Shown: positions 6,174-14,348 of the stretch, one piece after another
How the letters are laid out: every line of letters starts with the position of its first letter
Numbering within the stretch: position 1 is the first letter of the stretch
NCBI GenBank assembly: GCA_024278155.1
Contig: JAJRTT010000244.1
Location: forward strand, 1 to 18,733
Direction: 5' to 3'
DNA: 18,733 bases
Source: Bacteroidota bacterium
GTDB taxonomy: Bacteria > Bacteroidota > Bacteroidia > Bacteroidales > JAADJA01
The notes under the pieces: model-generated
Database searches by the model: none
What the model saw: the letters and a program-made list of their open reading frames with translations, nothing else
Told to the model about the DNA's origin: nothing
Translations under genes and position numbers: made by a program

Positions 6174-8750
6174 TTATACAGCCACCAATATTTCGGAAAG
6201 CTTGTCGATATCTACAGGTTTGGTCAGATAGCTGTTCATCCCTGCTTTGAAACTCTTTTCTTCATAGTCTTTCAGGGCATGGGCCGTGAGGGCGATGATC
6301 GGAATATCGGGGTTGATGATGTTTTCTTTCCCTAGGCGGATTGCAATTGTCGCTTCAATGCCATCCATTTTGGGCATTTCAATGTCCATTAATACCGCAT
6401 CGAATTCTTCTTTTGTCAAAATCTGCAAAGCTTCCAAGCCATTGTTCACCACTTTTGATGTATGTCCCAAACGTTTCAAAAATGCGGCAACAACCTGGGC
6501 GTTCAGGAAATTATCTTCGGCAACAAGGATGTGCATGGGTTTCTTCTCTTCGGTAATGGCTTTGATGTCCTCAGAAACTTTCTTCTTGTTTTCTTTCAGG
6601 GTAAGTTGGAAGCTAAATGTGCTCCCTTCCCCTTTTTTGCTTTTTACCAGGATTTCACCATCCATCATTTCCACAAAGTGTTTGCTAATGGTCAAACCCA
6701 GGCCTGCACCGCCGTATTTCCTGCTCGAAGAACCATCAACTTGTGTAAATCCTTTGAAAATAAGCTTTTGCTTCAATTGTGAAATCCCGATCCCGGTATC
6801 TTTTACCTCAAAACCAATTATGGCTTTTTCGCCCTTTGCGATTATTTCTTCCACTTTTACCGAAACTGAAACTTCGCCTTTTTCCGTAAACTTCAACGCA
6901 TTTCCTATCAGGTTGTAAAGTATCTGCCTTACAGCGTCCGGGTCACCGATAAAATACTTTGGAATAGTCCCGGTTTTGTTGAAACTGAGTTTTATTTTCT
7001 TGCTCTCCGCATCGAGATAGAAGGCATTGATTACCGAATTTATCAATTCCGTAAGGTCAAAAGTTTCCTTTTTCAGCTCGTACTCCCCACTTTCAATTTG
7101 TGAATAATCAAGGATATCTTTGATAAGTGCCAGCAAATGTGTTGAAGAATCTTTCACCCTTGAAAGGTTCTTTTGGTGTATTTTGTCGATGTTCGATTTT
7201 ATGGTCAAATCACAGAATCCGATAATGGCGTTGATAGGTGTTCGCACTTCATGGCTGATTGTTGCCAGAAACCTGTTTTTGGCATCATTTGCGAGTTCGG
7301 CCTGTTCTTGTGCCATTTTTCTCCTTTCGTTTTCTTCGCGGTACCTTTTGGTACGTTCTTCCACCCGTCTTTCAAGGTTGGCGTTCATTTCCACTAATTC
7401 TCTGTGGGCTTTTAATTTTGTCTTGAACCTGTTGATTATGATGAGTACCGAAATACTGATAAAAAGTGACAATAGGATAATATAGTTGCGGAGGTTGCTT
7501 TTCTTGGTCGAGACCAAGGCATTTTCGGTTTGTACAATTGTTTCCTGTTGTTCTTTTTCCTTTTCGGAATGTTGCAACTGTAGCATGACAAGCTTGTTCA
7601 TCGCTTCCTGATTGTCGAGGGAGTCCTTCAAACGTGTGTATTCTTTATGTACCTCAAAGGCTTTTTTGAAATTGCCGAGCAAGGAATAGGTCTCGGCCAG
7701 ATTTTCCAGGTCCTCCTTTACAACCCTGAGCAACTGGTTCTTTTCGGCGATCTGCTTGCTTTCATATAAATCTTTTATTGCCTTTGAATAATTCCCCTTT
7801 TCTTTATAGGCAATCCCCCTGTTTTTTATGATTACGGCTTTCATATTCTGGTCACCTGCCTTATTGCTATAAACAAGTGATTCTTTATAATATTCCAGGG
7901 CCTTGTCGTATTGCCCCATACTTCTGTAAACATTGCCGATGTTATTGATGATCCCTGATCCCGCATCGGCCATTAACCCTTCGTTTTCGGCAGTTGCTTT
8001 CGCCTTGTTATAATGTGAAAGGGCTTTTTTGTTGTCGCCTGCGTACCAATAAATATTGCCCGTGGAAACCAAGGCATTCGCCAATTCTTTGCTGAAATTA
8101 TTTTCCTCGCAAATTTGCAAAGCTTCTTTATAGTTTTGCAAAGCCTTTTCATCTTCCCCCAGGTTTCTGTAAACCACGCCTATACTGATCAATGAAGATG
8201 CAATTCCCTCTTTGTCACCAATTTCCTTGAAAATCCCCAACGCATTGAGCGAGTATTCGAGCGCTGTTGAATAATCCCCGAAAAAACGATTCAGCATACC
8301 CAAACTATTGGCGGATTTTGCGATACCTGATTTATCATCAATGATTGTATAAATCTTATGTGCCTCCAACATGCTTTTGAAGGCCTTGATATTATCGCCC
8401 ATTGAAAGGTAGCTCTCCCCTATATTAAAAAGGGAGTTGGCTTCCTGCTTGGAAGCTTTTTGATCCGTTGATAAATTAAGGGCTTCGGTTGCGAGTTCCA
8501 GTGCTTTTTGGGGTTTGCTACCTTGATAGGAACTGGAGAGGTCGTTAAGTATTTCAATCTGTTTGATCCCTTCAGGGTTGCCAACGATTACATCTGTTGA
8601 ATCCTGTCGCTTTCCCAAAAGAAAAATGGGAAGGGATACAAGCATTAACAAAAGATGTAAATTTATTTTTTTTGAAATAATTTTCAAAATGACCTGATTT
8701 AGATGCGTTTTAAGCGTACTGGCATTAATTAATTGGAAGAGTTTTCCCAA
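6174..8750 (-). CDS. TPR-containing hybrid sensor histidine kinase/response regulator
   Basis: The 858-codon frame encodes an N-terminal hydrophobic segment (31-45), about seven tetratricopeptide repeats (about 60-377, with recurring G-D/N-x-x-K-A-L/F), a transmembrane helix (422-440) and a coiled coil (445-490). A HisKA domain with phospho-acceptor H500 in A-T-I-S-H-E-V-R-T-P-I-N follows. Next is an ATPase domain with N617, D651 in D-T-G-I-G-I-S and G-L-G-L at 683-686. A receiver domain (738-858) has phospho-acceptor D789, T822 and K844. The TPRs probably sit in the periplasm and sense protein or peptide contacts. The receiver ends the protein without an output domain, so a downstream partner must exist elsewhere. 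The start is uncertain: TTG 8750 allows a basic N-region before the hydrophobic segment, while the first ATG is at 8645. Confidence 0.93.
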   Translation of the reverse strand: MGKLFQLINASTLKTHLNQVILKIISKKINLHLLLMLVSLPIFLLGKRQDSTDVIVGNPEGIKQIEILNDLSSSYQGSKPQKALELATEALNLSTDQKASKQEANSLFNIGESYLSMGDNIKAFKSMLEAHKIYTIIDDKSGIAKSANSLGMLNRFFGDYSTALEYSLNALGIFKEIGDKEGIASSLISIGVVYRNLGEDEKALQNYKEALQICEENNFSKELANALVSTGNIYWYAGDNKKALSHYNKAKATAENEGLMADAGSGIINNIGNVYRSMGQYDKALEYYKESLVYSNKAGDQNMKAVIIKNRGIAYKEKGNYSKAIKDLYESKQIAEKNQLLRVVKEDLENLAETYSLLGNFKKAFEVHKEYTRLKDSLDNQEAMNKLVMLQLQHSEKEKEQQETIVQTENALVSTKKSNLRNYIILLSLFISISVLIIINRFKTKLKAHRELVEMNANLERRVEERTKRYREENERRKMAQEQAELANDAKNRFLATISHEVRTPINAIIGFCDLTIKSNIDKIHQKNLSRVKDSSTHLLALIKDILDYSQIESGEYELKKETFDLTELINSVINAFYLDAESKKIKLSFNKTGTIPKYFIGDPDAVRQILYNLIGNALKFTEKGEVSVSVKVEEIIAKGEKAIIGFEVKDTGIGISQLKQKLIFKGFTQVDGSSSRKYGGAGLGLTISKHFVEMMDGEILVKSKKGEGSTFSFQLTLKENKKKVSEDIKAITEEKKPMHILVAEDNFLNAQVVAAFLKRLGHTSKVVNNGLEALQILTKEEFDAVLMDIEMPKMDGIEATIAIRLGKENIINPDIPIIALTAHALKDYEEKSFKAGMNSYLTKPVDIDKLSEILVAV

Positions 8751-8866
8751 TGTTTCGGATTTTTATACGCAGAAGTTTTGATAAAGGTTGTTAAATATGC
8801 AATTATTTTACATTTATCTGAAACCCCGTATTTTGCAAATGGTTAAATTTAATATATGACATTTCT

Positions 8867-8895
8867 TTTGTAAATGGATTTTTTATCTAATTTTG
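8867..8895 (+). promoter_or_regulatory. Promoter of tRNA-Arg (TTTG-N17-TAATTTTG)
   Basis: TTTG at 8867-8870 and TAATTTTG at 8888-8895, 17 bp apart, are an almost ideal Bacteroidota promoter. The predicted transcript starts near 8902, about 45 nt before the tRNA. Confidence 0.75.
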
Positions 8896-8946
8896 CAGCC
8901 GTTTTCGGGTTTTGATATTGGGTTTTATCAAAAGTCTTGAAATCAT

Positions 8947-9020
8947 GGTCCAGTAGCTCAGCTGGATAGAGCAACAGCCTTCTAAGCTGTGGGTCCCAGG
9001 TTCGAATCCTGGCTGGATCA
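8947..9020 (+). tRNA. tRNA-Arg (anticodon TCT)
   Basis: A full cloverleaf of 74 nt can be folded: acceptor GGTCCAG (8947-8953) with CTGGATC (9013-9019, one G-U pair), D arm GCTC/GAGC, anticodon stem ACAGC/GCTGT, a five-nt variable loop, and T stem CCAGG/CCTGG around TTCGAAT. The anticodon loop CTTCTAA places TCT at 8981-8983, reading AGA codons. The discriminator is A9020; CCA is not encoded, as is normal in this phylum. A T-run follows at 9023-9027. Confidence 0.97.
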
Positions 9021-9175
9021 CGTTTTTAACTTTAAACAGGAACATTAACCCCTTAAAAGAGAAATCAATGAATATAATGCCATTTGAAGCCATTGTAAAA
9101 TAGATTACGGGCTGGCTAACAGATTGCATGTTAATTGATTTTACCCCACAAGCCTTGAACATATAGCCCCAATCC

Positions 9176-9919
9176 ATGAACCTCATTTCCGCAAAAGACC
9201 TTTCAAAACATTACGGGGAGAAAATCCTTTTTGAACAAATCAGTTTTGGATTGCACAAAGGCGATAAAATTGCCCTGATCGCAGAAAACGGGACAGGTAA
9301 ATCAAGTCTTTTGAAAATACTGTCAGGCAAAGATGTGCCCGACGAGGGAACTGTGGTTTTAAGGGATGGCCTTCGTATAGCATTTTTGGAACAAGACCCG
9401 GAACTGGACGAAAGCCTTACCATCAATGAACTGATAAAAAAAGGGAATTCGGGGATACTGTCCATTATCCGTGAATACGAACAAGCCCTTGAAGGGCAGA
9501 CAGTGAACTATAATGAAATTACACATAAGGCCTTTGAAATAGCTTCTGAAAAAATGGACAGGGCGGATGCCTGGGATTATGAACGGAGATTGAAGGAGAT
9601 GCTTTCCCGCTTCAATATCACAAACCTGGAACAAAATACCGGGACACTTTCGGGAGGGCAAAAGAAACGGCTGGCCCTTTCCCTTACCTTGCTCGACAAT
9701 CCCGATGTCCTCCTTCTTGACGAGCCGACCAACCACCTCGACATTGAAATGATCGAATGGCTTGAAAAATATTTATCCACTTCAGCGCTCACTATCTTTA
9801 TGGTTACGCACGACCGTTATTTTCTTGACAGGGTTTGTGGCTCCATAATAGAAATGAACCATGGGAAAATCTTTCACCATAGGGGGAATTATTCTTATTT
9901 CCTCCGGAAAAAATCCTAA
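9176..9919 (+). CDS. ABC-F protein, N-terminal half (first ATPase domain)
   Basis: This 247-residue piece is one whole ABC domain of the soluble ABC-F family, with no membrane helices. Walker A is A36-ENGTGK-S43; the first glycine is replaced by alanine, which from memory is common in Bacteroidota ABC-F proteins. The signature LSGGQ is at 158-162, Walker B VLLLDEP at 178-184 followed by T-N-H-L-D, and the switch histidine is H212 in V-T-H-D-R-Y-F. It stops at the premature TAA just after H-R-G-N-Y-S-Y-F-L-R-K-K-S, before the inter-domain linker. ATG 9176 gives the standard M-N-L-I-S-A-x-D-L-S-K start. No clear TAnnTTTG promoter is visible in the 155 bp after the tRNA. Confidence 0.85.
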   Translation: MNLISAKDLSKHYGEKILFEQISFGLHKGDKIALIAENGTGKSSLLKILSGKDVPDEGTVVLRDGLRIAFLEQDPELDESLTINELIKKGNSGILSIIREYEQALEGQTVNYNEITHKAFEIASEKMDRADAWDYERRLKEMLSRFNITNLEQNTGTLSGGQKKRLALSLTLLDNPDVLLLDEPTNHLDIEMIEWLEKYLSTSALTIFMVTHDRYFLDRVCGSIIEMNHGKIFHHRGNYSYFLRKKS

Positions 9920-9964
9920 AGGGAGGAAATCCAGAAAACCGAGACGGCCAAAGCCCAAAAACTC

Positions 9965-11080
9965 ATGAAAAAGGAGTTGGAGTGGATGCGCAGGAGCCCA
10001 CAGGCCCGTACCACCAAATCCAAATCACGGATCGGTGCTTATTACAAGATAAAGGAAAAAGCCTCGCAAAAAATCGTGGGGAAAGAGATGAAACTGGAAG
10101 TGAACATGGCGAGGGTTGGCGGAAAAATCCTGGAATTGAGGAACGTGGGCAAATCCTATGGGGATATTAAAATCCTTGATGGTTTCGATTATATGTTCAC
10201 CAAAGGGGAAAGGATAGGGATTATCGGGAAAAACGGTTCAGGGAAATCAAGTTTCCTCAACCTGCTTATCGAAAAAGAAAAGGCCGATTCGGGGAAAGTG
10301 ATTGCAGGAGACACCATGGTTTTTGGCTATTATTCCCAGGATGGGATAAAGCTCAAGGAAGACAAAAGGGTGTTGGATACCGTCAAGGATATTGCCGAAG
10401 TGTTCCGTTTGGCCGATGGCACCGAATGGTCGGCTTCCCGCTTTTTGCAACATTTCCTGTTTTCGCCCGATACGCAATACACCTATGTTTCAAGCCTTAG
10501 TGGTGGCGAACGCCGGAGATTGTACTTGCTCACCGTGTTGATAAAAAACCCCAATTTCCTTATCCTTGATGAGCCTACCAACGACCTTGACCTGATGACC
10601 CTCAACATCCTCGAAGAGTTCCTCATATCGTTCAAAGGTTGCCTGATCCTGGTTTCTCACGACCGCTACTTTATGGACAAATTGGTCGATCACCTTTTTG
10701 TTTTTGAGGGAGATGGGAAAATAAACGGTTTTACAGGGAATTATTCCGATTACCGGATCTATAAGGATGGAACCCTGAAACAGCAACGGGAGAAAAACGT
10801 ACAGGTTCTAAGGCAGAAGAAAAAAGAAAAAGAGAAAGCTGCCACCGAAGCCCCAAAAGAAAAAACAAAGTTAAGTTATAGAGAACAAAAGGAATACGAT
10901 CAATTGGAGGCAGATATTGAATCCCTTGAAAAAGAAAAAAGTGATTTGGAAGCAATCTTGGGCGGTGGAGAGAACGATTATGGGAAACTGGAAAAAACCT
11001 CGGTCCGCATTGGCGAAATCATCAAGCTTATCGATGGAAAAACCATGCGCTGGATGGAATTGGCAGAGTTTGTTGATTAA
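9965..11080 (+). CDS. ABC-F protein, C-terminal half (linker, second ATPase domain, coiled-coil tail)
   Basis: The first ATG after the premature stop is at 9965, in the same frame, and gives 371 residues. It begins inside the linker (K-K-E-L-E-W-M-R-R-S-P-Q-A-R-T-T-K-S-K) that in intact ABC-F proteins reaches the peptidyl-transferase region. The second ATPase domain has Walker A G88-KNGSGK-S95, signature LSGGE at 178-182, Walker B FLILDEP at 198-204 with T-N-D-L-D, and switch histidine H232. The tail (about 280-371) is a charged coiled coil of Uup type. A purine-rich AAAGGGAGG lies at 9918-9926, but 38 nt from this ATG, too far for a normal ribosome site. Whether this half is translated separately is unknown. 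Confidence 0.7.
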   Translation: MKKELEWMRRSPQARTTKSKSRIGAYYKIKEKASQKIVGKEMKLEVNMARVGGKILELRNVGKSYGDIKILDGFDYMFTKGERIGIIGKNGSGKSSFLNLLIEKEKADSGKVIAGDTMVFGYYSQDGIKLKEDKRVLDTVKDIAEVFRLADGTEWSASRFLQHFLFSPDTQYTYVSSLSGGERRRLYLLTVLIKNPNFLILDEPTNDLDLMTLNILEEFLISFKGCLILVSHDRYFMDKLVDHLFVFEGDGKINGFTGNYSDYRIYKDGTLKQQREKNVQVLRQKKKEKEKAATEAPKEKTKLSYREQKEYDQLEADIESLEKEKSDLEAILGGGENDYGKLEKTSVRIGEIIKLIDGKTMRWMELAEFVD

Positions 11081-11236
11081 CTTGAAACGATCAGTTAGAT
11101 TGGATTGGATGATAAGTTATTGTAAACCAGAAAACATGGAATGCGCAAACCCCTCGAACAAAACAGGCAACGCTTTTGTTCTATCTGTTGTCTTTGTTTT
11201 AATGGTTCAAAGTTTCTCATTTCTAAAATCTTTCAC

Positions 11237-14218
11237 ATGAAATCAAACTCCTTCAAAACTGTATTGTTCGTATTAAGCTTTTTCTTTTTTTCATTTGCTT
11301 ATTCCCAGATAGTTGTCAATGAATATTCTGCCTCTAATTTGAGCGATTATCCTGACAACCACAATCACCATGAAGATTGGATTGAGCTTTATAATACAGG
11401 GAATTCCACGGTTTCCCTTGCAGGATATTACCTGAGCGACAACCCAAATAATCCAACGAAATATCAAATTCCTGCCGGGATAAGCATCAATTCACATTCC
11501 TTTAAAACCTTCTGGCTTTCCGGAAGGAATATCGTGGAAGGGAACAATATCCACACAAATTTCAAACTGACCCAAACAAAAGACAACCCCGATCATGTAA
11601 TTCTTTCGGATGCCTTTGGAACTGTACTGGACGATCAGGAATTACAGGTTACCCAAAAAGACCATTCCCGAGGAAGGACAATAGACGGTGGCACTTCCTG
11701 GAGCATTTTCACAAATACCACCAAAGGCAGTTCAAATGGGAATTCCACCCCTTATTCGGCATATACGCAAAAACCAAGCATGAGCATGGCAGCCGGTTTT
11801 TATGACGGGGCTATTTCTGTGAGCATTTCAACACCTGAACCAAATGTTACCATCCGATATACAACAAATGGGGACAAGCCCACTACATCTTCGCCCGAAT
11901 TTGAAAACCCAATTAATGTTTCGTCCACAATGATAATCAATGCTCGGGCTTTTAGTTCGAGTTCTTTGATCCTTCCCGGTTTGATTGATTTCAACACCTA
12001 TTTTATCAACGAATCCCACACCTTGGCAATAATGTCTTGCTCTGACAACCAGCTTGACAATTTGCTGAACGGAAACCAGGGCCTGGTCCCTTTCGGTACT
12101 TTTGAGTATTTCAATAAAGAAGGTATCAGGACAAACATTGGTTATGGCGAGTTCAACGAGCATGGACAGGATTCGTGGGTGCACGATCAACGGAGCATCG
12201 ACTATGTTTCGCGCGATGAATGCGGTTACAACTATGCCATCCGCGAACAGCTAATGCCGGAATATACCGATAGGGACGAATTTCAAAGGGTAATCCTCAG
12301 GGCTGCCGGTGATGACAATTATCCGGGCATCGACACAAGTGCGTTGTTAAGGGATTTCTTTGTGCAAAACCTTGCGACCAAAAGCCATATGAAACTGGAT
12401 TGCCGTAAAGGCGAAAAAGGCTTATTGTATGTAAACGGGACCTATTGGGGCGTTTACGGCTATCGCGAAAAAGTAAGCGACCACGATTACACAAAATATT
12501 ATTACGATCAGGGAAAATTTGATATCCAGTTCCTGAAGCTTTGGGGCGGGACCTGGGCCGAATATGGCGGTCAGCAAGCTTTTACCGATTGGAATGCTCT
12601 CCATGACTTTATCAAGTTCAATGATATGGCCGATGACGAAAATTATGGTTACGTCACTTCGCAATTGGACGTAACCAGTTTGGTGGACTATATCCTCATC
12701 AATTCATTTGTGGTCTGTTCCGATTGGATAAACTGGAACGTGGGCTGGTGGAGAGGGCTTGACCCTGAAGGCCAACATAAAAAATGGGCTTATATTTTAT
12801 GGGACGAGGATGCCACGTTCGCACATTATATCAACTACACAGGGGTTCCCGAAATTAGTCCAACGGCGGCGCCATGTTACCCCGAAGGGCTTACAAGCGA
12901 TCCCGAAGAGCATATCGTTATGCTGAACCATCTTTTGGACAATCCTGATTTCAACCAATACTACCTTTCACGCTATGTCGATTTGATGAACACCGCTTTC
13001 CGGCCCGATTATATGATTGGCCTGCTTGACAGCATCCATGATGGCATGGCCCCCGAAATGCCGCAACATGTGGCACGTTGGGGAGGTTCGGTTAGCGAAT
13101 GGGAAAACAATGTCCAGAAAATAAGGGATTTCATCAATACACGGGTCGATTATATCCCCACGGGTTTTGAGGATTGCTGGGATTTGACCGGTCCCCATGA
13201 TGTTGTCTTTGATGTGGAACCTGCAGGTAAAGGGAATATCCAGGCCAATTCACTTCTGCTAACAAATTTCCCGTGGAACGGGGAGTATTACAATGGCGTG
13301 AACACTTTGCTTTCCGCTATTGTCCTTGATCCTGATTATGAATTCGATTATTGGGAAGTGGAAAACAATACCGTTTTGCCTTCTGCCACAGTACCCAATG
13401 TGAACATAATGATTGAAGAGGGCGACAATATAATTGCCCATTTCAAATTGAAAGAATTTACCGATTCATTGGTGATCAATGAAATCAATTATAATTCGGC
13501 CAATAATTTTGATACAAGGGATTGGGTGGAGTTTTACAATCCGCATGATTACAACCTTGATATTGCCGGATGGGTATTCAAGGACGATAATGACAACCAT
13601 ACCTTTGAATTCCCCACAGGGACTTCGATAGGAGCAAATGGATATCTTGTTTTGGTCCGTGACAGTGTTACTTTTGGAACATTCTTCCCCAATGTGGGAA
13701 ATTACATTGGCCAGTTTGATTTTGGCCTGAACAATGGTGGCGAGCTGATCCGTTTGTACGATGTAAACGGTGCATTGGTCGATACGGTCCATTATGACAA
13801 CCAGGAACCCTGGCCAACTGCCCCCGATGGGACAGGGCCTACTTTGGAACTCTTAAACCCGGGCTACGACAATGCCCTTGCAGAAAGCTGGGCAGCCTCT
13901 CTCGAACACGGTTCACCGGGTGCAGAAAACAGCATGATAACATCTGTTCAGGGGCAAACCGAGCAGGACATATACTTCAGGGTTTATCCAAATCCAATTA
14001 GTTCAACTGCCACATTACAGTTTACGTCAGGGCAAATCCCGGAAGGCGGGTATCTTGCAATTTTCAATATTTTTGGAAAAGAGGTAAAACGGATTGGCAA
14101 CATTCAAACCGATCGCATCGAAATCTCAAGGGACAATCTTCAAGCAGGTGTTTATTTCTGCACATTGTTCGATAAATCCAACAATAGGATAGGAGAGCAA
14201 AAGTTGGTCGTGCAATAA
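11237..14218 (+). CDS. Secreted CotH-kinase protein with lamin-tail domains and T9SS sorting domain
   Basis: I start at ATG 11237, which begins directly with a signal peptide (cleavage near S-F-A-Y-S-Q, residue 24) and gives 993 residues; a longer frame from 11141 only adds 32 non-signal residues. In order: lamin-tail domain (about 25-150, V-V-N-E-Y...D-W-I-E-L-Y-N); chitobiase C-terminal-like beta domain (about 180-258, I-R-Y-T-T-N-G-D-x-P); CotH kinase domain (about 262-640, with L-L-R-D-F-F, Y-V-N-G-T-Y-W-G-V-Y-G-Y-R-E-K and the acidic W-D-E-D at 522-525); InlB-repeat-like segment (about 660-737); second lamin-tail domain (745-895); and a type A sorting domain (912-993, starting F-R-V-Y-P-N-P). 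The family suggests a protein kinase exported to the cell surface. Its target is unknown, and the lamin-tail parts probably bind surface or polymer ligands. No promoter is obvious. Confidence 0.88.
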   Translation: MKSNSFKTVLFVLSFFFFSFAYSQIVVNEYSASNLSDYPDNHNHHEDWIELYNTGNSTVSLAGYYLSDNPNNPTKYQIPAGISINSHSFKTFWLSGRNIVEGNNIHTNFKLTQTKDNPDHVILSDAFGTVLDDQELQVTQKDHSRGRTIDGGTSWSIFTNTTKGSSNGNSTPYSAYTQKPSMSMAAGFYDGAISVSISTPEPNVTIRYTTNGDKPTTSSPEFENPINVSSTMIINARAFSSSSLILPGLIDFNTYFINESHTLAIMSCSDNQLDNLLNGNQGLVPFGTFEYFNKEGIRTNIGYGEFNEHGQDSWVHDQRSIDYVSRDECGYNYAIREQLMPEYTDRDEFQRVILRAAGDDNYPGIDTSALLRDFFVQNLATKSHMKLDCRKGEKGLLYVNGTYWGVYGYREKVSDHDYTKYYYDQGKFDIQFLKLWGGTWAEYGGQQAFTDWNALHDFIKFNDMADDENYGYVTSQLDVTSLVDYILINSFVVCSDWINWNVGWWRGLDPEGQHKKWAYILWDEDATFAHYINYTGVPEISPTAAPCYPEGLTSDPEEHIVMLNHLLDNPDFNQYYLSRYVDLMNTAFRPDYMIGLLDSIHDGMAPEMPQHVARWGGSVSEWENNVQKIRDFINTRVDYIPTGFEDCWDLTGPHDVVFDVEPAGKGNIQANSLLLTNFPWNGEYYNGVNTLLSAIVLDPDYEFDYWEVENNTVLPSATVPNVNIMIEEGDNIIAHFKLKEFTDSLVINEINYNSANNFDTRDWVEFYNPHDYNLDIAGWVFKDDNDNHTFEFPTGTSIGANGYLVLVRDSVTFGTFFPNVGNYIGQFDFGLNNGGELIRLYDVNGALVDTVHYDNQEPWPTAPDGTGPTLELLNPGYDNALAESWAASLEHGSPGAENSMITSVQGQTEQDIYFRVYPNPISSTATLQFTSGQIPEGGYLAIFNIFGKEVKRIGNIQTDRIEISRDNLQAGVYFCTLFDKSNNRIGEQKLVVQ

Positions 14219-14348
14219 TTCAATGCTTGTTTTTTGGAACGGGAAAAGCCATGCACTCCTGAATGACTGTTCGGGCATGTGCGGTTTTTTCTTTTGGTCA
14301 TTATTCCTGATTTTGCCATTCTGGTTTATCCAGCTTGGGGTTCAGCAA

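Larger units (their letters stand above)
9176..11080 (+). pseudogene. ABC-F ATPase gene interrupted by one in-frame TAA
   Basis: From ATG 9176 to the stop at 11078-11080 the same frame encodes a complete ABC-F protein of about 634 codons, apart from one TAA at 9917-9919 (codon 248). Translation on both sides runs straight through: Y-S-Y-F-L-R-K-K-S, stop, R-E-E-I-Q-K-T-E-T-A-K-A-Q-K, which is the usual NBD1-to-linker junction of Uup/YheS-like proteins. There is no frameshift and no lost sequence, so a single substitution (for example from GAA, AAA or CAA) explains it. ABC-F proteins bind the ribosome E site and need both ATPase domains. The product is therefore probably lost unless the stop is read through, the halves assemble, or the base is a sequencing error. 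TAA is used as a normal stop elsewhere in the window (rubrerythrin), which argues against a recoded TAA. Confidence 0.85.

Noticed and set aside
9917..9919. Recoded TAA (alternative genetic code)
   Set aside because: TAA terminates other intact genes in the window at family-typical lengths, such as rubrerythrin.
9176..11080. Frameshift in the ABC-F gene
   Set aside because: Both halves are in the same frame (the 45 bases between TAA and the next ATG translate as normal linker), so it is a nonsense codon, not a frameshift.
11141..11236. 32-residue extension of the CotH-kinase protein
   Set aside because: It would place a Cys-rich non-signal stretch before a perfectly formed signal peptide; ATG 11237 is the better start.
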